A stretch of 32,655 nucleotides of DNA from Dehalococcoidia bacterium (GTDB lineage: Bacteria > Chloroflexota > Dehalococcoidia > SHYM01). Position numbers and translations under genes: made by a program. Each line of letters begins with the position of its first letter. Position 1 is the stretch's first letter. A model generated the notes under the pieces. It was not told the DNA's origin. It did not search any database and was given only the letters and a program-made list of their open reading frames with translations. The stretch covers positions 1-32,655 of the forward strand of contig SHYM01000007.1 of assembly GCA_009692805.1 (NCBI GenBank), read 5' to 3'. Shown here piece after piece: positions 8,096-16,196 of this stretch.

Positions 8096-8771
8096 GGCCG
8101 TCCTGCCCCTGGCCAGGCGCGGGGGTCTCCAGGATGAGCTGTCGCCGGTGAATGGAAAGGGGAGGCCCTGGAAAGCCTAAAGCGGCCGTCACCTGCTCCG
8201 CCCGGCCCGCGCCCCGGTTGTCGTGGCGCAGGCGCATACCCAGGGTCCAGCGGCCTTCCTGCCCGTCTTCCACCCAGATCGCGTCAACCAGCGGACGCAG
8301 GTCGTAGTGGCGCTGCACCTTGTCCCGCTGCTGTTGCCAGGGGAGGCTCTCCGCTCCCAGCAGGCCGGCGATGGCCGTCTGCGGCCCGGCAGGGGAGGGG
8401 TCGCTCCAGCACGCCACGACCTGGTATTCGGCGAACCGCACCAGTGACTGGAGGGAGGGTAGCTGCGGAGGGACGTCCCAGGCGTCGCTGACCTCCAGGC
8501 CCGGAGGTAGGGCGCGGTTGAGGGACTGGACGATGAGGGTGGGCGGGGCCACGGGCCGCTCCAGGACCGCGTCCATGAGCTCGCACTCGCTGGTCACGCC
8601 CACGGGGAGGGGGGCGGCCATGGAGAGGCGGGGATGGGGCGAGAAGCCGGCGGAGTAGGCCAGGGGCAGCCCGCTGCGCCGGAAGGCCCGCTCCCAGAGC
8701 CGGAACAGGTCCAGGTGGCCCAGGTACTTGAGCTGTTCCCCGCGGCGGAAGCGCAGCCGCACCCGCTGCAT
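8088..8771 (-). CDS. TIGR03936/DUF2344 radical-SAM-associated protein
   Basis: A 227-residue protein starting RVRLRFRRGEQLKYLGHLD, with PLAYSAGFSPHPRLSMAAPLPVGV, the signature of the TIGR03936 (DUF2344) family. Its members are usually fused to, or encoded beside, a B12-binding radical SAM protein of the TIGR03960 family. No such gene is visible here; the neighbours are an HlyC-like protein and an M48 protease. Its role is not established. The ATG at 8771 comes one base after the stop of the upstream gene, so it is probably translationally coupled. Confidence 0.82.
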   Translation of the reverse strand: MQRVRLRFRRGEQLKYLGHLDLFRLWERAFRRSGLPLAYSAGFSPHPRLSMAAPLPVGVTSECELMDAVLERPVAPPTLIVQSLNRALPPGLEVSDAWDVPPQLPSLQSLVRFAEYQVVACWSDPSPAGPQTAIAGLLGAESLPWQQQRDKVQRHYDLRPLVDAIWVEDGQEGRWTLGMRLRHDNRGAGRAEQVTAALGFPGPPLSIHRRQLILETPAPGQGQDGHG

Positions 8772-8772
8772 C

Positions 8773-10020
8773 TCAGCGCGCCTGGACTACTAGTACCCGT
8801 GTGATCTTGACGCCCTTCATGTCCTTGACGACCAGGGCGTTCCCATCGTCCGTCCGGACGCGCTCGCCGGGGGTCGGGATGTGCCCCAGGCGGTCCAGGA
8901 TGAAGCCGGCGATGGTCTCATACTCCCCCTCGGGTAGGATGAGGGCGAGTTTCTCCCTGGCCTCGTCGAGGCGCAGGGAGGCGTCCACATCCAGGGTGTG
9001 CTGGTCCACCCGGACCACCTCCCTGGCGCCGGCCGCCTCGCTGACCCCCACCACCTCCTGGACGACGGTGTTGAGGGTGACCAGTCCAGCCGTCCCGCCG
9101 AACTCATCCACTACGAAAGCCAGGGGGATGCCCTTGCCCTGCATCTCAGCCAGCAGGTCGCCCACTGGCTTGGTTTCGGGCACGAAGTGGGGGGGCTGCA
9201 TCAGGAAGTCCAGCGCCGTATCTTCCTGGACCTGGTTCCGCGCCACCGCCAGGGTCACATCGCTCAGCGCCAGCACCCCCTTGATCTGGTCCACGCTCGT
9301 CCCCAGCACCGGGTAGCGAGTGTGGGGGGCCGTGGCGTAGATATGGAGGAACTCGCGGTAGGTGCACTCACTGGGCACCCATACCAACTCGGTGCGGGGA
9401 GTCATCACCTCCCCCACCCGGCGCTCTCCCAGCTCGAAGATATTGCTCACCATGGCGGCTTCGCTAGGCTCCACGGCGCCCGTTTCCTGGCTGGCCCCGA
9501 CCACGGCCTTGATCTCATCGGCGGTGAGCGGCCAGCGGGGCGCCCTGGGGTTGCCGAAGAGCCGGGTCACCACGGCGGCGAAGCGGGAGAAGCCGATCAC
9601 CAGGGGCGTGGCCGCCAGCACCAGCAGCTCGATGGGGCGGACATACAGGAGGCTCAAGGGCTCCGCGTAGCGCAGGGCGACGACCTTGGGGGTAATCTCT
9701 CCCACCACCAGGATGACAACGGTGCCCACCACGGTGGCGACCAGAACGGCCTCTCGCTTTTCCCCCAGGAGATTCACGGCGGCAATGGTGACTAGCGCCG
9801 CTATAGCCGTGTTCACCAGGTTGTTGCCGACTAGAATGGTGATGAGGAAGCGGTCGGGGTTGTCCAGCACCAGCTCCAGCCGCCGCGCCCGCTCATCGCC
9901 CTGGTTTGCCAGGTGGCGCAGCTTCGCCCGCTGCGTGTGCATCAGGGCGATCTCCGCGCTGGAGAAAAACGCCGAGGCTAGCAAACAGACCAGGACGGGC
10001 ACCCAGATCGATGCTGTCAC
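8773..10020 (-). CDS. CNNM/CBS-domain transporter-like protein (HlyC/CorC family)
   Basis: A 415-residue membrane protein. The N-terminal half is a DUF21/CNNM transmembrane domain with ASAFFSSAEIAL and a VGNNLVNTAIAAL helix. Two CBS domains follow (beginning near EVMTPRTELVWV and FVPETKPVGDLL), and the C-terminal CorC_HlyC domain begins around EVVGVSEAAGA and includes EYETIAGFILDRLGHIP. Members are linked to magnesium or cobalt export; haemolysin is a historical name. The start is GTG at 10020 with AAGGGGAG close upstream. It is the first gene of the minus-strand chain and has its own promoter at 10090-10119. Confidence 0.9.
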   Translation of the reverse strand: MTASIWVPVLVCLLASAFFSSAEIALMHTQRAKLRHLANQGDERARRLELVLDNPDRFLITILVGNNLVNTAIAALVTIAAVNLLGEKREAVLVATVVGTVVILVVGEITPKVVALRYAEPLSLLYVRPIELLVLAATPLVIGFSRFAAVVTRLFGNPRAPRWPLTADEIKAVVGASQETGAVEPSEAAMVSNIFELGERRVGEVMTPRTELVWVPSECTYREFLHIYATAPHTRYPVLGTSVDQIKGVLALSDVTLAVARNQVQEDTALDFLMQPPHFVPETKPVGDLLAEMQGKGIPLAFVVDEFGGTAGLVTLNTVVQEVVGVSEAAGAREVVRVDQHTLDVDASLRLDEAREKLALILPEGEYETIAGFILDRLGHIPTPGERVRTDDGNALVVKDMKGVKITRVLVVQAR

Positions 10021-10089
10021 CGCTCCCCTTTTGGCGTGGGCTCTGGGACATACCTAATAAGCCCTGGCGCTCTGCCGGGGCACGTCTAC

Positions 10090-10119
10090 ATCGTACCAGC
10101 CGCCAGGAAGCACCGTCAA
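10090..10119 (-). promoter_or_regulatory. Sigma70-type promoter for the HlyC/CorC-like gene chain
   Basis: On the minus strand TTGACG (10119-10114) is followed after 18 bp by TACGAT (10095-10090). It lies about 70 nt before the GTG at 10020, and no other promoter-like pair is visible in the leader. It diverges from the TPR gene promoter about 40 bp away. Confidence 0.6.
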
Positions 10120-10156
10120 ACCATTCCCGATTGCATCCTTGCGGAGGGGCGAGTTA

Positions 10157-10185
10157 TTGCATCAGGGGAGGCGCCTGCTTAGAAT
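10157..10185 (+). promoter_or_regulatory. Sigma70-type promoter for the TPR gene
   Basis: TTGCAT (10157-10162) and TAGAAT (10180-10185) are separated by exactly 17 bp and lie about 40 nt before the GTG start at 10227. Confidence 0.65.
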
Positions 10186-10226
10186 GGGATAGTCGTAGCC
10201 AGCCTGCTAGTGGGAAGGAGGCCCAG

Positions 10227-11078
10227 GTGGTCAGCTACCCCGTGGACGATGGCGCTCGCCTGCGCCGGGTGCGCACTCAGCAGGCCATTAACTTGGCCAT
10301 GCAGAGTCGGTGGGAGGAGGCTGTGGAGGCCAACAAGAGCATCCTGGAGCTCTTCCCCACCGATGTGGATGCCCTGAATCGCCTTGGTCGCGCCCTGACC
10401 GAGCTAGGGAGCTACGCGGAGGCTCGGGAGGCCTACACCCAGGCCTCCAAGCTGGACCCCAATAACACCATCGCCAAGAAGAACCTCGCCCGCTTGGCCC
10501 CCCTCAAGGTGAGCGGTGGGAAGCGGCGCGAGGAGGGGAGCAAGGTAGACCCGCATATTTTCATAGAGGAGACCGGCAAGACCGGCCTGACTCTCTTGCA
10601 CCGCCAGGGCGCCCGGGACATCCTGGCCAGCCTGGCCCCGGGGAATCCGATCCGGCTGGAGATCGAGGGGCGGACCCTGGCGGCCTACGACCGCCGCGGC
10701 GGCTATCTCGGGACAGTGGAGGCCAAGCTCGGCCTGCGCTTAATCAAGCTGATGGAGGCGGGCAACCGCTACACCGCCGCGGTGGCGGGGTTGACGGACA
10801 AAAGTGTTCGCATGCTTATCAAGGAGACGTACCAGGACCCCCGCAACGTGGGTCGGCTCTCCTTCCCCACCAAGGGAGCCTCCGATTTCCGCTCCTACAT
10901 AAAGGCTGGGTCCCTCCCCCGCGAGTCCCAGGGCGAGGACCTAGGTGAGGACGGAGAGCCTCAGGCATGGGAGGACGAGCCCGAGAGCGTAGCTGAGGAC
11001 ATGCACGTTTTTAGCCCCGAAGCAGGAGAGGGAGACGAGTCGTTGTTGGAGGAAGAGGAGAACGCCCGCGAAGGGTAG
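10227..11078 (+). CDS. Tetratricopeptide-repeat protein with acidic C-terminal tail
   Basis: A 283-residue cytoplasmic protein. Residues about 16-83 form two TPR units (INLAMQSRWEEAVEANKSIL and ALNRLGRALTELGSYAEA). A central alpha/beta domain of unknown type (about 110-225) contains GRTLAAYDRRGGYLGTVEAKLGLRLIKLM, which resembles a HIRAN-like strand and helix arrangement, though I am not certain. The last 50 residues are rich in Glu and Asp and look disordered. The GTG at 10227 has GGAAGGAG six bases upstream, and the promoter at 10157-10185 rules out longer starts. TPRs suggest a protein-binding scaffold; no specific role can be assigned. Confidence 0.8.
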   Translation: MVSYPVDDGARLRRVRTQQAINLAMQSRWEEAVEANKSILELFPTDVDALNRLGRALTELGSYAEAREAYTQASKLDPNNTIAKKNLARLAPLKVSGGKRREEGSKVDPHIFIEETGKTGLTLLHRQGARDILASLAPGNPIRLEIEGRTLAAYDRRGGYLGTVEAKLGLRLIKLMEAGNRYTAAVAGLTDKSVRMLIKETYQDPRNVGRLSFPTKGASDFRSYIKAGSLPRESQGEDLGEDGEPQAWEDEPESVAEDMHVFSPEAGEGDESLLEEEENAREG

Positions 11079-11129
11079 CCAGGCCCCACGGCCGGCCCCA
11101 CTGGCATTGACCCTTGGGCAAGGAGAGGT

Positions 11130-11324
11130 TTGATGGTCCCCCCCCAGTCTCGTAGCGGCCTGGTCGCCACACCGGCGATCGCGGCGGTAGGGCTGGTGAA
11201 GCGCTGCCGCGATGGGCAGGGCTTGCTCCTGGAGCGGCTCCCCCCGATCAGGCGCATGCACCAGCGCTCCGCCGTCCTGGAGGACGTTTTCTTGCGGCTC
11301 ACGGGCCGTGGGCTGCAGGACTAG
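11130..11324 (+). pseudogene. Remnant of an ABC transporter ATPase C-terminus
   Basis: A 64-codon frame with a good ribosome site (AAGGAGAGG) before ATG 11133, or the preceding TTG at 11130. Its end, LEDVFLRLTGRGLQD, is the characteristic C-terminus of DrrA-like (ABC-2 type) ATPases, where a (S/T)LEDVFL.LTGR motif closes the protein. The Walker A, signature and Walker B motifs are all missing, so this is a fragment rather than a transporter gene. No permease gene is next to it. It could still be expressed as a short peptide of unknown use. Confidence 0.55.
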
Positions 11325-11326
11325 GG

Positions 11327-11770
11327 GTGACTGTGTTCGTCGACGGTGTCGTCCACGTCGCCGCGCCTAGGGCGTCGGTCTGGAGGCTATTCTCTGACGT
11401 GGGACGCTGGCCCCACTGGAACCCCACGGTCCTGGCCACGGCGGCGCTCCAGGGCGAGCCCTGGGCACCCGGCTTCCGCTTCCGCCAGACCGTGGCGATT
11501 GGGAAACTCAAGCTCAGCTTCCGGCCTCGCGTCACGGCCGCGGACCCTGGGACCTTCGTCACCTGGGAGGGGCGAGGCTGGGGCGTCACCGGCGTCCACA
11601 GTTGGTACTTCGAGGATGAGGCCGCGGGCACGCGGGTCACCACTATGGAGGAGCTACAGGGCCCCGGCTTGGTGCTCATGCGCCTCTCCGTGAAGCCAGC
11701 GGCTCTGCGGGCAATGTTCCAGGGGGGCCTCCAGGCGCTCAAGCGCGCCGCCGAGGGGCGGGGCGGCTGA
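11327..11770 (+). CDS. SRPBCC (START/polyketide-cyclase-like) family protein
   Basis: A 147-residue helix-grip-fold protein. The N-terminal strand and helix VHVAAPRASVWRLFSDVGRWPHWNP is diagnostic. It continues with strands around FRFRQTVAI, TFVTWEGRGWGV and GTRVTTMEE, and ends in the long C-terminal helix. SRPBCC proteins bind hydrophobic ligands or act as cyclases or aromatases; nothing here fixes the ligand. The start is GTG at 11327, two bases after the stop of the ABC-ATPase remnant. Confidence 0.8.
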   Translation: MTVFVDGVVHVAAPRASVWRLFSDVGRWPHWNPTVLATAALQGEPWAPGFRFRQTVAIGKLKLSFRPRVTAADPGTFVTWEGRGWGVTGVHSWYFEDEAAGTRVTTMEELQGPGLVLMRLSVKPAALRAMFQGGLQALKRAAEGRGG

Positions 11771-11921
11771 TACTGGACTAAGGCCCGCGCCGCCGCTGTC
11801 ACGGACTCGCTGGGGCGGAGTCTGCCACGCTGCTCCCGGCGCGCCCTGCGCGTCTGGCAGCGCAACCGGGATGTCTACCTCAAACTGTGGCCAGTGGAGA
11901 TAGCGTCTCACTCTCACCCTT

Positions 11922-11944
11922 CCCTCTCCCTTCAAGGGAGAGGG
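11922..11944 (+). terminator. Perfect hairpin, probable terminator
   Basis: CCCTCTCCCTT and AAGGGAGAGGG form an 11-bp perfect inverted repeat around a single base and are followed by TTTT. The gap from the SRPBCC stop is 150 nt. The arm sequence is the same as the first hairpin of the dispersed element at 30384, so it may be a partial copy used as a terminator. Confidence 0.5.
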
Positions 11945-11975
11945 TTTTGAAAGGACATGCTAGCGTCGGCAGATT

Positions 11976-12004
11976 TTGACGGAGTTCAAAAACTATGCTA
12001 TGCT
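11976..12004 (+). promoter_or_regulatory. Sigma70-type promoter for the C26 hydrolase gene
   Basis: TTGACG (11976-11981) and TATGCT (11999-12004) are exactly 17 bp apart. Transcription would begin near 12011, which excludes the longer TTG start at 11976 and supports the ATG at 12027. Confidence 0.65.
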
Positions 12005-12026
12005 GGCGCCACTTTGCGGTAGGTCC

Positions 12027-12767
12027 ATGACAGGTCTAATCAGCGCCACAGTTGGTCCGGCCATCGCGGTGACCTGCTCGCTCCGGGCGCGCCAGCGTTT
12101 TTGCGCAGGCGGGGCCCGCGAGCTGCGGCGCTACACCGAGTGCCTGGAGCGCGCCGGCGCCCGGCCGGTCCTGGTGGCTCCTGGCCAGGAGGCCACCGCG
12201 CTCTCCTACTGCCACGGCTTGCTGCTGCCCGGCGGGGTGGATATCCACCCCGCCGCCTACGGGGAACCGCTGGCTGGCGCTGAGGCTACTGACGAGGCCC
12301 TGGACGCGCTGGAGTTGGCGCTGGTGAGGGAGGCCCGGGAGCGCCGCTGGCCGGTGCTAGGTATCTGCCGTGGGATGCAGCTCTTAAACGTGGCCTTCGG
12401 CGGCTCCCTGGAGCAGCATGTGGAGGGCCATCGGCGGGGGGAGGGCGCGACCTCGGCGCGCCACACCATCGAGGTGGGGGCGGGGAGCAGTCTGGAGCGG
12501 CTCCTGGGCCTGCGAGGCGCTATATCCGTGAACAGCCGCCACCACCAAGTCGTCACGCTGGAGCGGCTGGCGCCGGGGCTGCGGTGCGCCGCCCGCTCCG
12601 CCACGGGGTCGCCTATCGTGGAGGCTGTTGAGGGCCTCGACGACGGCTGGCTCTTCGGGGTCCAGTGCCACCCCGAGCGGGCCGACGAGGTCCCGGGCGA
12701 GTTCTCGCGGCTCTTCCAGGCCCTGGTGCGGGCGGCTGGGACGCCGGTGGCTAATAGGCTGGGATAG
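12027..12767 (+). CDS. Gamma-glutamyl-gamma-aminobutyrate hydrolase-like (peptidase C26)
   Basis: A 246-residue class I glutamine-amidotransferase-fold hydrolase. After AIAVTCSL the glycine turn [16 protein letters not shown] is present, then the nucleophile elbow with the catalytic Cys in [11 protein letters not shown]. The histidine lies in [10 protein letters not shown] and FGVQCHPE, the latter supplying the His-Glu pair. The closest functional model is PuuD, which frees GABA from gamma-Glu-GABA in putrescine degradation, but no other puu genes are nearby. It ends 11 nt before gyrA, so the two may be co-transcribed. Confidence 0.85.
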   Translation: MTGLISATVGPAIAVTCSLRARQRFCAGGARELRRYTECLERAGARPVLVAPGQEATALSYCHGLLLPGGVDIHPAAYGEPLAGAEATDEALDALELALVREARERRWPVLGICRGMQLLNVAFGGSLEQHVEGHRRGEGATSARHTIEVGAGSSLERLLGLRGAISVNSRHHQVVTLERLAPGLRCAARSATGSPIVEAVEGLDDGWLFGVQCHPERADEVPGEFSRLFQALVRAAGTPVANRLG

Positions 12768-12778
12768 AGGAGCAAGCC

Positions 12779-15316
12779 TTGGTAGAGGAGCAGGCTAACA
12801 ACACCGGCGGCAACGATAGCGGCGCCGGCCGGGTGCGCCAGGTGCACGTCGAAGACGAGATGCGCACCTCCTACCTGGACTACGCCATGAGCGTCATCGT
12901 GGCCCGCGCCCTGCCCGATGTCAGAGACGGCCTAAAGCCCGTCCAGAGGCGCGTCCTCTACGCCATGAACGACCTGGGCATGGGGCCCAACTCGGCTTAT
13001 AAGAAATGCGCCCGCATAGTGGGCGAGGTCTTGGGCAAGTACCACCCCCACGGCGACTCATCCGTCTACGATACCTTGGTGCGCCTGGCCCAGGACTTCT
13101 CCATGCGCTACCCCCTGGTGGACGGCCAGGGCAACTTCGGCTCGGTGGACAACGACCCGGCGGCGGCGATGCGTTACACCGAGGCGCGCCTAACCAGGTT
13201 GGCCACGGAGCTCCTGGCCGATATCGACCGCAACACCGTCGACTTCACCCCCAACTTCGATGGCTCCCTCCAGGAGCCGGTGGTACTGCCCTCGCGGGTC
13301 CCCAACCTGCTCGTCAACGGCAGCTCAGGCATCGCCGTGGGTATGGCCACCAACATCCCGCCGCATAACCTCGTCGAGGTGTGCAGCGCGGTCAGCGCCG
13401 TTATCCGGAACCCGGACGCCACCACCGAGGACCTGCTGCAAATAGTCAAGGGGCCCGACTTCCCCACCCGCGGCCAGATCATGGGGCGGGAGGGCATCCG
13501 CCAGGCTTACGCCACCGGCCGTGGCCGCGTCGTTGTCCGCGCCCGCGCTCAGACGGAGGAGGATAGCCGGGGCCGCCAGCGGATCCTGGTCACCGAGCTG
13601 CCGTACATGGTAAACAAGGCCGCCCTGGTGGAAAAGATCGCTGAGCTCATCAAAGACCACCGAGTGGACGGCATCGCCGAGCTGCGCGACGAGTCGGACC
13701 GCCAGGGCATGCGGATCCTTTTGGAGCTGAAGCCGGGGGCCCAGCCGCTGAAGATACTCAATGCCCTCTACAAGTACACGGCGATGCAATCAGCCTTCTA
13801 TGTCAACATGCTGGCCCTGGTCAACGGCCAGCCTCAGACCCTGGGCCTCAAGCAGCTGCTCCAGAACTTCATCGAATTTCGCCGCCAGGTGGTCCGCCGC
13901 CGGGCCGAGTTTGACCTGGGGAAGGCCCAGGACCGGTCCCACATACTGGAGGGGCTGCTGAAGGCCCTGGATAATCTGGACGCCGTGATCCAGACCATTC
14001 GCCAGGCCGCCGACGCCGACGCCGCCAAGGCTGCCCTGGTCGCCCGCTTCACCCTTTCAGATGTCCAGGCCCAGGCGATCTTGGACATGCAGTTGCGGCG
14101 GCTCGCCGCCCTGGAGCGCCAGAAGATCATAGATGAGGCTCAGCAGGTGCGCGAGACCATCGCCAGCCTCGAGGCGCTCCTCGCTGATCCGCAGAAGGTA
14201 GATGCGGTCATCATCGCCGATTGCGAGGAGCTGAAGGACCGCTACGGCGAGAAGCGCCGCACCACCATAGCCGCCCAGGAGGCGGAGGAGTTCTCCATCG
14301 AGGACCTGGTCCCTCACGGGAGCACAGCGGTCATCGTCAGCCAGCGGGGCTACGTCAAGCGCCTCCCCGTGGACATCTGGCGGAGCCAGCGCCGCACCAG
14401 CAGGGGCAAGGCTGGCATCACCACCGTGGAGCAGGACGCCGCCGAGCAGCTGGTGGTGTGCGATACCCACGACAGCATCCTATTCTTCACCAATCGTGGC
14501 AAGGCCTTCCATTTGAAGTGCTGGGACTTGCCCTCCGATGTCTCCCGGACGGCCAAGGGCATCCCCGTCCAGAACCTCATCCAGAAGGATGCGACCGATA
14601 AGATGACCGCCATGGTGTCCGTCCGCGACTTCTCCCAGCAGGACGGGTACCTCATCATGGTCACCCACAAGGGCGAGGTGAAGAAGACCAGCCTCGAGCA
14701 CTTCGCCAACGTGCGCGCCAACGGCATCATCGCCATGGACCTGCCGCCCGCGGACGAGCTGGTCTCGGTGCGGCTCGCCAACCCCGGCGATGAAGTGATG
14801 ATGGTGACTCGCAAGGGCCAGGGTTTCCGCTTCCCTGAGGGGGAGCTCAGGCTGGCCTCCCGCACCAGCGGCGGCGTCCGCGGCATTCGGCTGGAGCAGG
14901 GCGACTATGTGGTGGCCATGGAGATAGCCAAGCCCGAGGCTTACCTCCTGACCGTGGGCAGCAAGGGCCTGGGCAAGCTTACGCCGGTGAAGAGCTACCC
15001 CATCCACCACCGTGGCACCGGCGGCGTGATCGCCATGAAGATCACCGAGCGCACCGGCCCCATAGCCACCGCCAGGGTCGTCTACAAGGGCGATGAGGTC
15101 ATGATCATCTCCCGCAGCGGGGTCATGAAGCGCACCTCCACGGAGGAGCTGCGCTCCTTGGGCCGGGCCTCCCAGGGTGTCCAGATGATCAACCTGGACG
15201 ACGGCGACGAGGTTGCCTCCATCGCCAGCGTCGAGGCCCCTACGGAGATCGCGCCGGAAGAGGAGCCCTCCGCACCGGCCCCCAAGAAGCCGGGCAAGAA
15301 AGAGACCAAGCCCTAA
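12779..15316 (+). CDS. gyrA: DNA gyrase subunit A
   Basis: An 845-residue type IIA topoisomerase subunit that cuts and rejoins DNA with GyrB. The N-terminal domain has [33 protein letters not shown] and the catalytic tyrosine Tyr133 in MRYTEARL. Ser94 and Asp98, which correspond to E. coli Ser83 and Asp87, are both intact, the quinolone-sensitive state. A six-bladed C-terminal beta-pinwheel follows, with repeats such as [16 protein letters not shown] and [10 protein letters not shown]. The GyrA box at residues 537-546 reads [10 protein letters not shown] instead of the usual QRRGG(R/K)G. ParC is therefore a weaker alternative, but length and blade number fit GyrA. It starts at TTG 12779 with AGAGGAG upstream and ends in a Lys/Pro-rich tail. 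Confidence 0.92.
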   Translation: MVEEQANNTGGNDSGAGRVRQVHVEDEMRTSYLDYAMSVIVARALPDVRDGLKPVQRRVLYAMNDLGMGPNSAYKKCARIVGEVLGKYHPHGDSSVYDTLVRLAQDFSMRYPLVDGQGNFGSVDNDPAAAMRYTEARLTRLATELLADIDRNTVDFTPNFDGSLQEPVVLPSRVPNLLVNGSSGIAVGMATNIPPHNLVEVCSAVSAVIRNPDATTEDLLQIVKGPDFPTRGQIMGREGIRQAYATGRGRVVVRARAQTEEDSRGRQRILVTELPYMVNKAALVEKIAELIKDHRVDGIAELRDESDRQGMRILLELKPGAQPLKILNALYKYTAMQSAFYVNMLALVNGQPQTLGLKQLLQNFIEFRRQVVRRRAEFDLGKAQDRSHILEGLLKALDNLDAVIQTIRQAADADAAKAALVARFTLSDVQAQAILDMQLRRLAALERQKIIDEAQQVRETIASLEALLADPQKVDAVIIADCEELKDRYGEKRRTTIAAQEAEEFSIEDLVPHGSTAVIVSQRGYVKRLPVDIWRSQRRTSRGKAGITTVEQDAAEQLVVCDTHDSILFFTNRGKAFHLKCWDLPSDVSRTAKGIPVQNLIQKDATDKMTAMVSVRDFSQQDGYLIMVTHKGEVKKTSLEHFANVRANGIIAMDLPPADELVSVRLANPGDEVMMVTRKGQGFRFPEGELRLASRTSGGVRGIRLEQGDYVVAMEIAKPEAYLLTVGSKGLGKLTPVKSYPIHHRGTGGVIAMKITERTGPIATARVVYKGDEVMIISRSGVMKRTSTEELRSLGRASQGVQMINLDDGDEVASIASVEAPTEIAPEEEPSAPAPKKPGKKETKP

Positions 15317-15346
15317 GCCCAGCCCGACGACTAGAGGTTGCCTCGA

Positions 15347-15373
15347 AGCCCTCTCCGTTCAGTGGAGAGGGCT
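15347..15373 (+). terminator. Hairpin downstream of gyrA
   Basis: AGCCCTCTCC (15347-15356) pairs perfectly with GGAGAGGGCT (15364-15373) around a 7-nt loop, 30 nt after the gyrA stop. No T-run follows, so termination would be inefficient or need help. The arms resemble the first hairpin of the dispersed elements. Confidence 0.4.
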
Positions 15374-15396
15374 GGGGGGTCCTCTCCGGAGTTTAC

Positions 15397-15418
15397 CTTG
15401 AGCCTAGCCGAAGGGCCG
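15397..15418 (+). repeat. Degenerate copy of the CTGAGC..GTCGAAGGG palindromic repeat
   Basis: CTTGAGCCTAGCCGAAGGGC resembles the better conserved copy at 31375-31395 (CCTGAGCTTGTCGAAGGGCC), with a few substitutions and one indel. It lies in the gap between gyrA and the VOC gene. Confidence 0.45.
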
Positions 15419-15501
15419 GGGGTCGAAGGGGACTGGAGCAATGCTCGGACGGGCTGTGGGGTGGCGCCCCTGTGGCTCGCGCCTTTAAGATGAGGTGAAC
15501 A

Positions 15502-15936
15502 ATGCTGACAGCGTGGCACACCGGTCTCACCGTGAGCGACCTGGAGCGCTCCGTCGCCTTCTACCGCGACACCCTGGGGATGGCGGAGGTGCGCCGCGCC
15601 GACGTCTCCGGCGACGGCATCGCCCGCATGGTGGGGGTGCCGGGGGCGCATCTGAAAATCTGCACCCTGCGGCTGGCCGACGGCCACATCCTGGAGCTCA
15701 TCGAGTACGCCGCCAGGGGCCCGCACTCCGCTGCCGGGCTGGCGGCCAACAGCACTGGAGTGCCGCACTTCGCCTTCTACTGCGACGACGTGCAGCGCAC
15801 CTACGAGGAGCTGCGGGCCAAGGGGGTGGATTTCCTGGCCTCGCCCACAACGGTGGTGCCGGGCCGGCCTGGCGCCTGCTACTTCCGCGACCCCGATGGC
15901 ATCCTGCTGGAGCTGAACCAAAGAGCTCGGCAGTAG
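15502..15936 (+). CDS. VOC (glyoxalase/bleomycin resistance) family protein
   Basis: A 144-residue vicinal-oxygen-chelate protein made of two beta-alpha-beta-beta-beta modules. Likely metal ligands are His6 in AWHTGLTV, a Glu in HILELIEY, His in GVPHFAFYCDD and Glu in DGILLELNQ, so the metal site looks complete. Signature strings DLERSVAFYRDTLGM and YFRDPDGILLEL are typical of the family. It could be a glyoxalase, an epimerase of the methylmalonyl-CoA type or a dioxygenase. The ATG at 15502 has GAGGTG upstream. The gene stands alone and faces the CoA-transferase genes. Confidence 0.85.
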   Translation: MLTAWHTGLTVSDLERSVAFYRDTLGMAEVRRADVSGDGIARMVGVPGAHLKICTLRLADGHILELIEYAARGPHSAAGLAANSTGVPHFAFYCDDVQRTYEELRAKGVDFLASPTTVVPGRPGACYFRDPDGILLELNQRARQ

Positions 15937-15971
15937 GCCCGCCCTCGGCTAGTGTCCTAAGTTGTCAACCA

Positions 15972-16168
15972 GCCCTGCACCCAAAGCCCCGTTTTCTTCG
16001 GACTGGCTCTCCTGAGGATGCCCGCGACCATCCCCCTGGCCCCCTTCCTAACCAGGAAGGGGGTAGCATAAAGGGAGAAAAAGGGGGACACCCCCTTCGA
16101 CCCCCGGCAGAGGGGTCCTCCCCTCTGCACTCCCGCTGTTCCGGCGGGAGCCACTTTTGGTGCAAGGC
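15972..16168 (+). mobile_element. Dispersed hairpin element, copy A (MITE-like)
   Basis: This 197-bp intergenic element ends in inverted repeats: GCCCTGCACCCAAAG at the left and, on the opposite strand, GCCTTGCACCAAAAG at the right. The 7-mer TCAACCA occurs directly left (15965-15971) and again 4 bp beyond the right end (16173-16179), possibly a worn target duplication. Inside are three hairpins: CCCCCTTCCT/AGGAAGGGGG (16040-16063), GGGGG-aca-CCCCC (16083-16095) and GCAGAGGGG/CCCCTCTGC (16107-16128). It lies between two convergent genes and could end both transcripts. It has no coding capacity. Confidence 0.7.
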
Positions 16169-16196
16169 CGCCTCAACCAAGGAAAGGGGCGAGGAC

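Noticed and set aside
11976-12026. Longer TTG start for the C26 hydrolase
   Set aside because: The TTG at 11976 is part of the -35 hexamer of a 17-bp-spaced promoter, so it would not be in the mRNA.
15937-16196. CRISPR-like repeat array in the GC-rich repeat regions
   Set aside because: The repeats are single dispersed hairpin elements with internal inverted repeats. There are no regularly spaced identical repeats with unique spacers.
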